This document shows positions 25,777 to 34,685 of a DNA stretch of 64,000 nucleotides, piece by piece. Source of the DNA: UBA11524 sp965646445 (GTDB lineage: Bacteria; Bacillota; Clostridia; Christensenellales; Aristaeellaceae). The position numbers were made by a program, and so were the translations under genes. The stretch is taken from contig CBFFZW010000007.1 of the NCBI GenBank assembly GCA_965646445.1, positions 1-64,000 of the forward strand, given 5' to 3'. The notes beneath the pieces were generated by a model. It worked only from the letters and a program-made list of their open reading frames with translations, was not told the origin of the DNA and ran no database searches. Within the stretch, counting starts at the first letter, position 1. Every line of letters begins with the position of its first letter.

Positions 25777-26622
25777 TCAGGCGCGGTCGGCAGCCTTGAA
25801 CAGATTGCAGGCAGCTTCATGGGCGTGGCGCTCGAAGTCGCGATAGGTGGCGCTGCGGGCGATAGCCTCGTCAAAGTCGATGAGATGGCCGTCGAATTCC
25901 GGGCCGTCCACGCAGGCGAACATGGTCTTGCCGCCCACGGTCAGCCGGCAGCCGCCGCACATGCCCGTGCCGTCGATCATGATGGGGTTCATGCTGGCGA
26001 TGGTCTTCACGCCGAATTCCTTGGTCAGCTTGCACACAAACTTCATCATCGGCAGCGGGCCGATGGTGATGACCTCATCATATTCCTCGCCGGACTCGAT
26101 CAGCTTGCGCAGGGCGTCGGTGACCAGGCCCTTCTCGCCCCAGGAGCCGTCGTCGCTCATGCGCACCAGCCTGGTGGCGTTGGCGGCGAATTCGTCCTCC
26201 AGAATGACCAGATCCTTCGTGCGGAAGCCCACAATGGCGTGAACCTCCGTCCCCTGCTGGAACAGCTTCTTCGCCACGGGGAACGCAATGGCGCAGCCCA
26301 CGCCGCCGCCCACCACGGCCACCTTTTTCAGGCCCTCGGTGTGGGTCGCCCGGCCCAAGGGGCCCACGAAGTCGTGGATCATGTCGCCCTCGTTCAGGTG
26401 ATTGAGCTTCTCGGTGGACGCTCCCACTACCTGGAAAATGATGGTGACGGTGCCCTTCTCCCGGTCATAGTCCGCCACTGTCAGCGGGATGCGCTCGCCC
26501 TCGGCATCCACCCGCAGGATAATAAACTGCCCGGGCTCCGCCTTGCGGGCCACCAGGGGCGCGTCCACCTCCATCAGCGTGACGGTGGGATTCAGCGCCT
26601 GCTTCCTAACGATCTTGTTCAC
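25777..26622 (-). CDS. nfnA: NADH-dependent ferredoxin:NADP+ oxidoreductase, small subunit NfnA
   Basis: A 281-aa FNR-like subunit binding FAD, NAD(H) and a [2Fe-2S] cluster. RIPLTVADYD is the flavin segment, VGGGVGCAIAFP the nucleotide site, and Cys222, Cys225 and Cys237 are cluster ligands. The GTG at 26620-26622 has GAGGAG eight bases upstream. It precedes nfnB in the usual order. A DHOD electron-transfer subunit (PyrK-like) has the same fold, but no pyrD is adjacent. Confidence 0.9.
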   Translation of the reverse strand: MNKIVRKQALNPTVTLMEVDAPLVARKAEPGQFIILRVDAEGERIPLTVADYDREKGTVTIIFQVVGASTEKLNHLNEGDMIHDFVGPLGRATHTEGLKKVAVVGGGVGCAIAFPVAKKLFQQGTEVHAIVGFRTKDLVILEDEFAANATRLVRMSDDGSWGEKGLVTDALRKLIESGEEYDEVITIGPLPMMKFVCKLTKEFGVKTIASMNPIMIDGTGMCGGCRLTVGGKTMFACVDGPEFDGHLIDFDEAIARSATYRDFERHAHEAACNLFKAADRA

Positions 26623-26671
26623 AGCCGTACCTCCTCGATCAGCGGGCGTCGCCTTCCGCCCGGATTCAACG

Positions 26672-26708
26672 GAAAAACGGCAGCTGGCGCGTTGGTGTCA
26701 GCTGCCGT
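26672..26708 (-). terminator. Terminator of the araBD-like unit
   Basis: On the minus strand, a CGGCAGCTG/CAGCTGCCG stem is followed by TTTTT. Its upstream arm overlaps the predicted start point of nfnA transcription. Confidence 0.85.
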
Positions 26709-26713
26709 AACAT

Positions 26714-26742
26714 AGTTTACTTCATCCCGCGGGAGAAGTCAA
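26714..26742 (-). promoter_or_regulatory. Promoter of nfnAB
   Basis: On the minus strand, TTGACT (26737-26742), a 17-nt spacer and TAAACT (26714-26719). It lies between the araD stop and the araBD terminator. Confidence 0.55.
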
Positions 26743-26837
26743 CCGGGGAAAGCCTGGGAGTACACAGGAAAGACGGAATTTCGCTCCCGCGGACGCCGCT
26801 GAAGGCGATGAACCCCCTCCGTCCCGCCTGCCATGCT

Positions 26838-27533
26838 TTACTTTTGCCCATAATAGGCGTTGGGGCCATGCTTGCGCATGAAATGCTTGTCCAGCACATG
26901 CTGGGGCGCGGGGTCGGCGTCAGGCCTGACCATGCGGGTCAGCACGGCCATCTTTGCCACCTCCTCCAGCACCACGGCGTGATACACCGCCTGGGCCGGG
27001 TCTTTGCCCCAGGTGAAGGGGCCATGGCTGAAGCAGATCACCCCGGGAACATGCACAGGGTCGATGTCCCGCGCCCGGAAGGTATCCACGATCACCTTGC
27101 CCGTGTTCTTTTCATAATCCTCGTCCAGCTCCGCCTGGGTCAGATGGCGGGCGCAGGGGATGGGGCCGTAAAAGTAGTCCGCGTGGGTGGTGCCGTAGGC
27201 CGGAATGTCCTCCCCCGCCTGCGCCCAGCCCACCGCGTAGGGGCTGTGGGTATGGACAATGCCCCCCAGGGCCGGAAATGCCTTGTACAGTTCGAGATGC
27301 GTCTTCGTATCGGAGGAAGGGTTCAGCGTCCCCTCCACCACCTCGCCCCGCAAATTCAGCACCACCAGCTGCTCTGGGGTCAGATCATCATATTCCACGC
27401 CGGAGGGCTTGATGACCACCAACCCCTGCTCCCGGTCGATGCCGGACACATTGCCCCAGGTGTAGGTCACCAGCCCGCGGCGGGGCAGCTCCATGTTGGC
27501 CTCGTAAACGGCCTGTCTGAGTTCCTTCAGCAT
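26838..27533 (-). CDS. araD: L-ribulose-5-phosphate 4-epimerase (AraD type)
   Basis: A 231-aa class II aldolase-fold enzyme converting L-ribulose 5-phosphate to D-xylulose 5-phosphate. Matches to the family are TWGNVSGIDRE (about 25), KPSGVEYDDL, SSDTKTHLELYKAFP and the zinc ligands in VHTHSPYA and THADYFYG. The ATG at 27531-27533 follows AAGGAGC; the longer frame overlaps the kinase gene and is not expected. It lies 16 bp after the kinase, in an L-arabinose or L-ribulose unit without araA in view. Confidence 0.92.
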   Translation of the reverse strand: MLKELRQAVYEANMELPRRGLVTYTWGNVSGIDREQGLVVIKPSGVEYDDLTPEQLVVLNLRGEVVEGTLNPSSDTKTHLELYKAFPALGGIVHTHSPYAVGWAQAGEDIPAYGTTHADYFYGPIPCARHLTQAELDEDYEKNTGKVIVDTFRARDIDPVHVPGVICFSHGPFTWGKDPAQAVYHAVVLEEVAKMAVLTRMVRPDADPAPQHVLDKHFMRKHGPNAYYGQK

Positions 27534-27549
27534 CTTACGCGCTCCTTGC

Positions 27550-29139
27550 TCACTTGATGGCCCCGATGGCCGCCTGCTCCGCCGCCAGCGCCTGGCGGAA
27601 CCGCTCCGTGTACGCCTGGAAGCCCGCGACATCCGCCGGATCAGGCTCCTCGCGGCTGCCCTTCGACATGGCGAACACCTCCGCCGTCAGGTAATCCTCC
27701 AGTGTTTGACCCTCTTTGCGGTTCACCCGATAGGCCGCCAGCAGGGCCATGCCCCAGGGGCCGCCCTCCCCCGCCGTCTCCATCACGGAAACGGGCGTGT
27801 TCAGCGCCGCCGCAAGGATCTTTTGTCCCACCACGGGGGTCTTGAAATAGCCGCCGTGGCCCAGCAGCGCGTCGATGCGCACCTGCTCCCGGAAGAGGAT
27901 GTCCATGCCGATCTTCAGGCTGGTCATGGCGCCGCAGACAAGGCTGCGGGCCAGGTTCGGGAAAGTGAAGGCGCTGTCCGGCGTGCGCACCAACATGGGA
28001 CGGCCCTCATCCAGGCCGACCACCGGTTCGCCGGAGAATAGCGCCACGTTCGTCACGCCGCCGCAATCCTTCTCCCCCTGGAGGGCGGAGGTGAACAGCG
28101 CGGTATACACATCGTTCATGCTGACCGGCAACCCCGCCACCTCGGCAAAGCCCTTGAGCATCCCGGCGTAGGCGTTGATGTCGCTGGTGCAGTTGTTGCA
28201 GTGCACCATGGCCACCGGCTTGCCCGTGGGCGTCATCACCATGTCGATTTCGGGGTAGACCCGGCTCAGGGGCTTTTCCAGCACCACCATGGCAAACACG
28301 GAGGTGCCCGCCGACACGTTGCCCGTGCGCACCGCCACGGAGTTGGTGGCCGCCATGCCCGTGCCCGCGTCGCCCTCCGGCGGACAGGCGGGGGTTCCGG
28401 GTTCCAGCGTACCGGTTGGATCCAGCAGCCGCGCGCCTTCAGGCGTGATGCAGCCCGCGTCGTCGCCGCCGTTCGCCACCTGGGGCAGGATATCCCGCAG
28501 GCGCCAGGCATAGCCGCGCTGGGCCACCAGGCCGTCCACCAGGTCGATCATCCGCTGATCGAAGTCCACCCGCTGGCTGTCGATGGGGAACATGCCGCTG
28601 GCCTCGCCCACGCCCAGCACCTTCCGGCCCGTCAGTTGCCAGTGGATGTAGCCCGCCAGTGTGGTCAGGTGCGCGATGTCCTTCACATGCTCCTCGCCGT
28701 TCAGCATCGCCTGCTCCAGATGGGCGATGGACCAGCGTTGCGGGATGTTGAAGCCCAGCAGCTCCGTCAGCTCCTCCGCCGCCTGACCCGTGCAGGTATT
28801 GCGCCAGGTGCGGAAGGCCGCCAGCTGCCTGCCCTGGGCGTCAAAGGGCAGATAGCCGTGCATCATGGCGGACACGCCGAAGGCCTTCAGGCGCGTCAGC
28901 GGCACGCCATAACGGGTCTGGACATCCGCCGCCAGCTTGGCGTAGGCATCCTGGATTCCCGTCCAGACATCCTCCAGGCGGTATGTCCACAGGCCGTTTT
29001 CCAGGCGGTTTTCCCAGGTATGGTCTCCCGAAGCGATGGGCGCGTGATCCTCGCCAATCAGCACCGCCTTGATGCGGGTAGAGCCCAGCTCAATGCCCAG
29101 TACAGCCTGGCCCTCCCGAATGGTCTTCGCAATATCCAT
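27550..29139 (-). CDS. FGGY-family carbohydrate kinase, probably L-ribulokinase-like
   Basis: A 529-aa sugar kinase. The N-terminal LGIELGSTRIKAVLIG is the phosphate-1 motif, and GHGGYFKTPVVGQKILA near residue 440 is the C-terminal FGGY region. It probably phosphorylates L-ribulose for the adjacent 4-epimerase, although xylulokinase-like substrates are possible. The ATG at 29139 has only a weak GGTGG upstream; an in-frame GTG 33 bp further up (29172) is an alternative. A palindromic CAAAAC-AATC-GTTTG at 29222-29236 could be an operator. Confidence 0.85.
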   Translation of the reverse strand: MDIAKTIREGQAVLGIELGSTRIKAVLIGEDHAPIASGDHTWENRLENGLWTYRLEDVWTGIQDAYAKLAADVQTRYGVPLTRLKAFGVSAMMHGYLPFDAQGRQLAAFRTWRNTCTGQAAEELTELLGFNIPQRWSIAHLEQAMLNGEEHVKDIAHLTTLAGYIHWQLTGRKVLGVGEASGMFPIDSQRVDFDQRMIDLVDGLVAQRGYAWRLRDILPQVANGGDDAGCITPEGARLLDPTGTLEPGTPACPPEGDAGTGMAATNSVAVRTGNVSAGTSVFAMVVLEKPLSRVYPEIDMVMTPTGKPVAMVHCNNCTSDINAYAGMLKGFAEVAGLPVSMNDVYTALFTSALQGEKDCGGVTNVALFSGEPVVGLDEGRPMLVRTPDSAFTFPNLARSLVCGAMTSLKIGMDILFREQVRIDALLGHGGYFKTPVVGQKILAAALNTPVSVMETAGEGGPWGMALLAAYRVNRKEGQTLEDYLTAEVFAMSKGSREEPDPADVAGFQAYTERFRQALAAEQAAIGAIK

Positions 29140-29246
29140 TGATCCACCAGCTTTCTTCACAGTCAGTCCGCCGCCGCGGGTATTGATACGCTCTTTCGAC
29201 ATTCCCCCGGGGATTCCCTGCCAAAACAATCGTTTGTCCTCAAATA

Positions 29247-29288
29247 TACAAAAGCCGGGACGAAGCGTCTTCCCGCGCCTCATCCCGG
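29247..29288 (-). terminator. Terminator of the DUF3899 gene
   Basis: On the minus strand, a 13-bp stem with two wobble pairs (CCGGGATGAGGCG/CGCTTCGTCCCGG) is followed by CTTTTG. Confidence 0.8.
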
Positions 29289-29294
29289 AGCATT

Positions 29295-29705
29295 TCACAG
29301 TTGGTAATACAGCGCGAGCCACGCCACGGACAGGGCGATGCACGCCAGTCCTGTCACCAGAATCGCCCAAAGAGGCTTCTTTCGCTTGGCGTCCCGTTCC
29401 AGCTTATAATCAAGGTAGCTCACATGATCCTCGGGCCTGCGCAGCGCGGAAAATAGCACCAGCAGGCTGTGGAAGGCGTAGCTGAACACATCGAAAAAGC
29501 CCGTGCCCGCAATCAGCGTCAGCCCGCCGATGCCCGTGAAGATCAGCCCGCCGAAAAAGAAGCCGTCGCTGAGGTAGCGGCAGTTCAGCGCAAAGGCGAT
29601 GGACAGGTCGGCCCCGCGGTAGCGCGCCACGCCCAGGCTGATGGCCAGGGCCAGCACAGCGCAGACGCCATAGCCCAGAGCGCGCCGTCGTGCGGTATCG
29701 GTCAT
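29295..29705 (-). CDS. Small membrane protein, DUF3899-like
   Basis: A 136-aa protein with three hydrophobic segments (about 10-27, 45-68, 113-132) and a basic stretch (KLERDAKRKK) before the last one. The phrase CRYLSDGFFFGGLIFTGIGG followed by GFFDVFSYAFHSL matches the DUF3899 pattern as I know it. Function unknown. I use the ATG at 29705, after AAAGGAG, rather than the long frame to 29783. Monocistronic, between two terminators. Confidence 0.78.
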   Translation of the reverse strand: MTDTARRRALGYGVCAVLALAISLGVARYRGADLSIAFALNCRYLSDGFFFGGLIFTGIGGLTLIAGTGFFDVFSYAFHSLLVLFSALRRPEDHVSYLDYKLERDAKRKKPLWAILVTGLACIALSVAWLALYYQL

Positions 29706-29766
29706 GAAGAGGCTCCTTTCTTCGGGGGCTTCACCCCGTTTCATTGGCAGACCGGCTTGATCCTCG

Positions 29767-29802
29767 AATAAAGGGACGGCCACAGCGTTATCTCTGTGGC
29801 CG
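29767..29802 (-). terminator. Terminator of the opp operon
   Basis: On the minus strand, a perfect CGGCCACAG/CTGTGGCCG stem with an 8-nt loop (29777-29802) is followed by TCCCTTTATT. Confidence 0.8.
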
Positions 29803-29828
29803 CAGGCTCCATTCAGCCGTATACCCTT

Positions 29829-31007
29829 TTACAGGCCCAGCTCCTTTTCATATGCCTCGAATTCCGCCTGATTGCACTGCACGAAATGGCCCGGGGCAAC
29901 CTCCCGCAGGGTGGGCTGCTCCTTGGAATAGTCATGAGCGGACAGCGGATCGTACTTGATGCGCTGGCGCTGCTTCTCGTACATGGGATCGGGCAGGGGG
30001 ATGGCGGACAGCAGGGACTTCGTATAGGGATGCAGGGGATGAGCAAACAGCTCGTCGGAGGTCGCCAGCTCCACCAGCTTGCCGAAGTACATCACGCCGA
30101 TGCGGTCGGAGAAGTACTTGACCACGGACAGGTCATGGGCTACGAACATGATGGTCAGGCCCAGGCGATGGCGCAGCTCATTGAGCAGGTTGATGACCTG
30201 CGCCTGAATGGACACGTCCAGGGCGGATACCGGCTCGTCGGCAATGATGAGCTCAGGGTTCATGACCACCGCGCGGGCCACGCCGATGCGCTGCCGCTGA
30301 CCGCCGGAGAACTCATGGGGATAGCGGCCCGCGTGCTCCCGCACCAGACCCACCATTTCCAGCACGCTGTACACCTTTTCGTCGATGACCTGCTTGTCCT
30401 TTTCCCCGCGGATCACCAGGCCCTCCGCGATGGTCTCGTAGACCGTCATGCGGGGATCCAGGGAAGCGATGGGATCCTGGAAGATCATCTGAATCTGCGT
30501 CATGAAGCGCTGCTTCTTGGCAATGCGCTTCTCATAGGCGTACTGCTCCTTCAGCTTCTGCAGCTCGTCGCCCTTCGCAGCGGCCAGCAGAGGCTGGAAC
30601 TTCTTATCCACCTCTTCCGCCACCAGGTTGGCGTACAGCTTGTCGCAATTCTTATGGTCATGAAGGGCGGCCTTCATCTGGGCCCGCTGATCGGCAATGA
30701 TGCTTTTCAGCTCGGCCTTCCGGGCAGGATCAGCGGTCTTCATCTCCTCCCGGGCCTTGGCGATAGCCTTCTTGTAAGAAAGCGTACCGGCGGCGATCCG
30801 CTTGCCCTTGAAGTAGATGTTGCCGGAGGTGATGTCGTACAGCTTGATGATGGAACGGCCCGTGGTCGTCTTGCCGCAGCCACTCTCACCCACCAGGCCG
30901 AAAACCTCGCCCTTCTTGATGTCAAAGGATACGTCGTCCACAGCCTTGTTGGTCTTGAAATACTGGCACAGATGCTCGACGCGCAGCAAAACCTCCTGTT
31001 CAGGCAT
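29829..31007 (-). CDS. oppF: Oligopeptide ABC transporter ATPase OppF with internal insertion
   Basis: A 392-aa ATPase energising peptide uptake. Walker A GESGCGKTT lies near 41, the Q-loop IFQDP near 175, signature SGGQRQR near 235, then IIADEPVSALD and the C-terminal oligo_HPY region (HPLHPYTKSLLSA). About 80 extra residues, charged and helical (SYKKAIAKAREEMK onward), separate Walker A from the Q-loop. The start overlaps the oppD stop by eight bases. Typical OppF is about 310-330 aa. Confidence 0.92.
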   Translation of the reverse strand: MPEQEVLLRVEHLCQYFKTNKAVDDVSFDIKKGEVFGLVGESGCGKTTTGRSIIKLYDITSGNIYFKGKRIAAGTLSYKKAIAKAREEMKTADPARKAELKSIIADQRAQMKAALHDHKNCDKLYANLVAEEVDKKFQPLLAAAKGDELQKLKEQYAYEKRIAKKQRFMTQIQMIFQDPIASLDPRMTVYETIAEGLVIRGEKDKQVIDEKVYSVLEMVGLVREHAGRYPHEFSGGQRQRIGVARAVVMNPELIIADEPVSALDVSIQAQVINLLNELRHRLGLTIMFVAHDLSVVKYFSDRIGVMYFGKLVELATSDELFAHPLHPYTKSLLSAIPLPDPMYEKQRQRIKYDPLSAHDYSKEQPTLREVAPGHFVQCNQAEFEAYEKELGL

Positions 31008-33156
31008 GGGCTTCTTCCTCCATTCTGGCCTTCATCTTGGCGATGCGATCCATCACCATCTTCGGCGGCTCCACCTTGGGGGCGTTGGGATGCAAAAGCC
31101 AGGTCGCCGCCCAGTGGGTATCCGTGATGGGGAAGGGCGGGGGCTGCATCTCAAAGTCGATCTTCATGGCATAACGGTTACGGTCGGCAAAGGCGTCACC
31201 CTTGGGCGGGTAGATCATGTTCGGCGGCGTGCCGGGGATGGCCTCCAGCTTGTCCTTGCTGTCCAGGTCAGGCATGGAAGACAGCAGCGCCCAGGTATAG
31301 GGGTGCGCCGGCGCGTAGAAGATTTCCTCGCTGGTGCCGTACTCGACAATCTTGCCCGCGTACATCACCGCGATGCGGTCAGCCATGTTGGCCACCACAC
31401 CCAGGTCATGGGTAATGAAGATGATGGACAGGTTGCGCTCCCGCTTCAGCTTGTTGATGAGCTCCAGAATCTGCGCCTGAATGGTCACGTCCAGGGCGGT
31501 GGTGGGCTCGTCGCAGATGAGGATGTCGGGGTTCGCCGCCAGGGCGATGGCGATGACGATGCGCTGACGCATACCGCCGGAGAACTCGAAGGGATACTGG
31601 CGGTAGCGCTTCCGGGGCTCGGAAATGCCGACCTCCTCCATGAGCTTCAGTGCCTTGTTCTTCGCGGCGCGCTTGGTGATCTTCAGCACCATACCCGACG
31701 CATTGTCCTTCAGATATTCCACCAAGCGCTCTGTCTTGACGCGCTTATCCTCCTGCGGCTCAATGGCATTGCGCTCCTCATAATGCGCCTTCAGATGCTC
31801 CATCAGCCCCAGAATATTCTGCCGGACCAACTCCAGGTCAATGGTAGTTGGCGCGGCAACTTTCCAGTCCTTACCCTTCTTAGCCCGAGCCTCATAGCGC
31901 TTCATCTGCCGCTGGTAGCGGGCTTCCTTGCGTCCATTGGTACGCACACCCAAATGATAGCGTTCCATAAACGCTTTCATGCTGCCGGAGAAGGTGCAGG
32001 CCGCACTGTCCTTAACAATATCAATGGGATCGCTTGATTCGTCAACCAGCCTGCAAAGCTCCCCTGCTTTGGACTTAAACTCCTCCAAGGTTCCTGCTTT
32101 CAATTGACTGATCGCTTCGTCCAATGCGGCAACTGCCTTTTCACGCAAGACCAGATATTTCCGATCCGCATACACAATGCCTTCGGTAGCCAGCGCTTCA
32201 AAGTCATTCATGAAATCATCAGCTAAGTACTTGGCGTAGAAAGCGTTTTGCTTGCTCACGGTTCCCTGAGGAACGGTACCATGACCGTTGGTCATAAAAT
32301 AACCCATAGCAAAAAAGTCAGGCTTTTCCTTATCAATTGCGTCTTTCAAAATATCACGGATGACGCTCAGACGCTGAATCAGGCCGGTAAAATCTCCAGT
32401 CTTCTGCTGCGCGCGCAGACTGTTAAACAACCCTTCCGCCTGCGTTTTCAGTTCTTTGGCAAGCTCTCCCGTCACGACATAGGGATTCATGGCGTGGAGA
32501 GAAAACTCTTTGACTTCCCGCAGACTCGCGGTATCCTTGAAAGCATTTTTCTCAATGAGGAACAGAATATTTTCGGTCTCCACCAACGCTTCCTGCGCAG
32601 CTTCATACGCGTTGTTGTACGCCTGCTCCATTTCGATATGCTTCAATTCAAAAGCACGGAACGCTTCGCATTTTTGGGCAATTTCATTCGCTTTGTCAGG
32701 CGCAGCTTCTTTCATGTACTGTTCCAGCAGCTTCAGCTTGGCATGATAGGCAGCCTTGCTGGCACGCTGGCGCGCCTTGCCCTTGAGAAGCATGGCCTCG
32801 GTCAGCTGCTTACCAATCCGCATGATAGGATTGAGGCTGCTGAGGGGATCCTGAAAGATCATCGCGATCTTGTCACCGCGCAAACGATAGAAATCATCTT
32901 CGCTGATCTTCAGCAGATCCTGGCCATCATAGAGGATTTCGCCGCCCTCCACAATGGCGTTACCCGCCAAAATACCCAAAATAGCCTTACTGGTCACCGA
33001 TTTGCCGGAGCCGGACTCACCCACGATAGCCAGTGTTTCACCTTTGTGAAGATCAAAACTGATATCGCGCACAGCCTGTACTTTACCGCCGGAGGTTCGG
33101 AAAGATATGCGCAGGTTCTGAACTTGCAGTTTCTTTTCCATTCTCTTATCCATCAT
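31000..33156 (-). CDS. oppD: Oligopeptide ABC transporter ATPase OppD with about 350-aa insertion
   Basis: A 718-aa ATPase, roughly twice the usual 320-340 aa. Walker A GESGSGKSV lies near 45, the Q-loop IFQDP near 100, and the signature SGGMRQR only near 525, followed by LICDEPTTALD and the oligo_HPY segment (APAHPYTWALLSSMPDL). Residues about 125-490 form a largely helical, lysine/glutamate-rich insertion in the helical subdomain next to the signature, with lower G+C and a different codon look. Frame is continuous and both ATPase halves are intact, so this is not a frameshift. The start overlaps the oppC stop (TAATG). Confidence 0.9.
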   Translation of the reverse strand: MMDKRMEKKLQVQNLRISFRTSGGKVQAVRDISFDLHKGETLAIVGESGSGKSVTSKAILGILAGNAIVEGGEILYDGQDLLKISEDDFYRLRGDKIAMIFQDPLSSLNPIMRIGKQLTEAMLLKGKARQRASKAAYHAKLKLLEQYMKEAAPDKANEIAQKCEAFRAFELKHIEMEQAYNNAYEAAQEALVETENILFLIEKNAFKDTASLREVKEFSLHAMNPYVVTGELAKELKTQAEGLFNSLRAQQKTGDFTGLIQRLSVIRDILKDAIDKEKPDFFAMGYFMTNGHGTVPQGTVSKQNAFYAKYLADDFMNDFEALATEGIVYADRKYLVLREKAVAALDEAISQLKAGTLEEFKSKAGELCRLVDESSDPIDIVKDSAACTFSGSMKAFMERYHLGVRTNGRKEARYQRQMKRYEARAKKGKDWKVAAPTTIDLELVRQNILGLMEHLKAHYEERNAIEPQEDKRVKTERLVEYLKDNASGMVLKITKRAAKNKALKLMEEVGISEPRKRYRQYPFEFSGGMRQRIVIAIALAANPDILICDEPTTALDVTIQAQILELINKLKRERNLSIIFITHDLGVVANMADRIAVMYAGKIVEYGTSEEIFYAPAHPYTWALLSSMPDLDSKDKLEAIPGTPPNMIYPPKGDAFADRNRYAMKIDFEMQPPPFPITDTHWAATWLLHPNAPKVEPPKMVMDRIAKMKARMEEEAHA

Positions 33157-34685
33157 TACTCCGCACCTCTCAAAGACGGATTGAAGGCATCCCGCAGTCC
33201 GTTGCCGAACAGGTTAAAAGAAATCTCCAGCAGGGAAATGAATAGCGCAGGGAACAAGATGATATGCGGATCAGTGGACAGATAATCCTTGCCGTTGGCC
33301 AGCATTGTACCCACGCTGGTCATGGTGGAAGACTCCAGGTTGACAATGCCCAGATAGGTCAAAGAGGATTCCGAGAAGATGACGCCAGGGATCACCAGAA
33401 CCGAACCTGTGATGATCGTACCCAAAGAATTGGGGAAGATGTGCTTGAACATCAATCGCCAGTCGCTGGCACCCAGCGTCCGCGCCGCAAGAATGTATTC
33501 CTGACCCTTAAAACGATAAAACTGCATGCGTACTCGGGATGCCATGCCAATCCAGCCAGTAAGCACAAAGGCAAACAACAAAGCCGGAACAACGCCTACC
33601 TTGTTGGACAAATGCAACTGGAACAGTGTTGTAACAACCATAAAGGGAATGCCGTTCAGCACATCGGAAATACGCTCCATGACCATATCCACCGCGCCGC
33701 CATAATAACCTTCAATGGCACCGTAAACAGCGCCGATCATCAGGTTGATGGCGGAAATGCAGATGGCCAGCAAAAAGCTGAAGCGGGCGCCTGCCGCCAG
33801 GCGCGTAAAGATATCCTGGCCGCGAGCGTTGGTACCAAACACAAACTCAGGCTCAAACCCGTACCGGTATTGGAAATAATTGTACTTGTTGATGCGCGTT
33901 ACATAACCGGGCGCCGTTGATGTACCCGTAATGCGGGCATAGGCCAGCGGGTGATCAGGATCATTATCCGCCGCGATGCGCAGACTATGATAGGATGTAT
34001 CCTCAGGCGTGGTCGTACGGTATATATTCTTGAAGTTCCCGTCTTTATCCAGCTTCGCTACGCCTTTTCGGTCAGCTTCGTACCATATGTTGGCATCAGT
34101 CTGCTTGGTATCCGTAATCGCCGGATAAATCACTTGAATACCGGTTTTATCCTGCCATGCCTGAATGCTTTCAAACTCAGCCGGGGTCAGGGTCATGTAC
34201 ATCATGCCCATTTTCAAGTAGTTGTCCACCCGCAAATCATAAAAAGTCGACTTTTTGCTGGCAGTGGGATCCTGATAGTTTTCCCGATATACAGCAACCA
34301 CCGGATCAATACCGGTTTCTTCTGTTTGCGCACGATAAGCGATATAGGCCGAGGCGTTAACGGTCACATCACTGCAGCCGTCCATTCCCAGCCATCCCAT
34401 ACCAGAAACTTTGGGCGGCAATTTGGTGTAATTCAGGTAGGTGGTATCGGTAAGCGCACGCGAGTAGGTATTCTCACAAAATATAGGAACAAAAGTGGCA
34501 TAAAGCACAAGGATGAAAATGATGAACGCTGCCACGACCGAACCTTTGTTGCGGCAAAAACGGATCATAGCATCCTTAAAATACCCAACAGGCTTGGTTT
34601 CCAGCTTTCTATCATGCATGCGGCCTTCTACGCCGACAAAGGTAAATTCAGACGCGGGAATATCCTGATACAATTTCTCTTTCAT
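33156..34685 (-). CDS. oppC: Oligopeptide ABC transporter permease OppC with large outer domain
   Basis: A 509-aa permease; OppC is usually about 300 aa. OppC_N and the first membrane helix lie at about 35-70. About 210 residues then form a presumably extracytoplasmic domain, and the five-helix transport domain begins near 286 (RGQDIFTRLAAGARFSFLL). The EAA-loop motif is visible as AARTLGASDWRLMFKHIFPN. The outer domain could contact OppA, itself large here. Start overlaps the oppB stop. Confidence 0.92.
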   Translation of the reverse strand: MKEKLYQDIPASEFTFVGVEGRMHDRKLETKPVGYFKDAMIRFCRNKGSVVAAFIIFILVLYATFVPIFCENTYSRALTDTTYLNYTKLPPKVSGMGWLGMDGCSDVTVNASAYIAYRAQTEETGIDPVVAVYRENYQDPTASKKSTFYDLRVDNYLKMGMMYMTLTPAEFESIQAWQDKTGIQVIYPAITDTKQTDANIWYEADRKGVAKLDKDGNFKNIYRTTTPEDTSYHSLRIAADNDPDHPLAYARITGTSTAPGYVTRINKYNYFQYRYGFEPEFVFGTNARGQDIFTRLAAGARFSFLLAICISAINLMIGAVYGAIEGYYGGAVDMVMERISDVLNGIPFMVVTTLFQLHLSNKVGVVPALLFAFVLTGWIGMASRVRMQFYRFKGQEYILAARTLGASDWRLMFKHIFPNSLGTIITGSVLVIPGVIFSESSLTYLGIVNLESSTMTSVGTMLANGKDYLSTDPHIILFPALFISLLEISFNLFGNGLRDAFNPSLRGAE

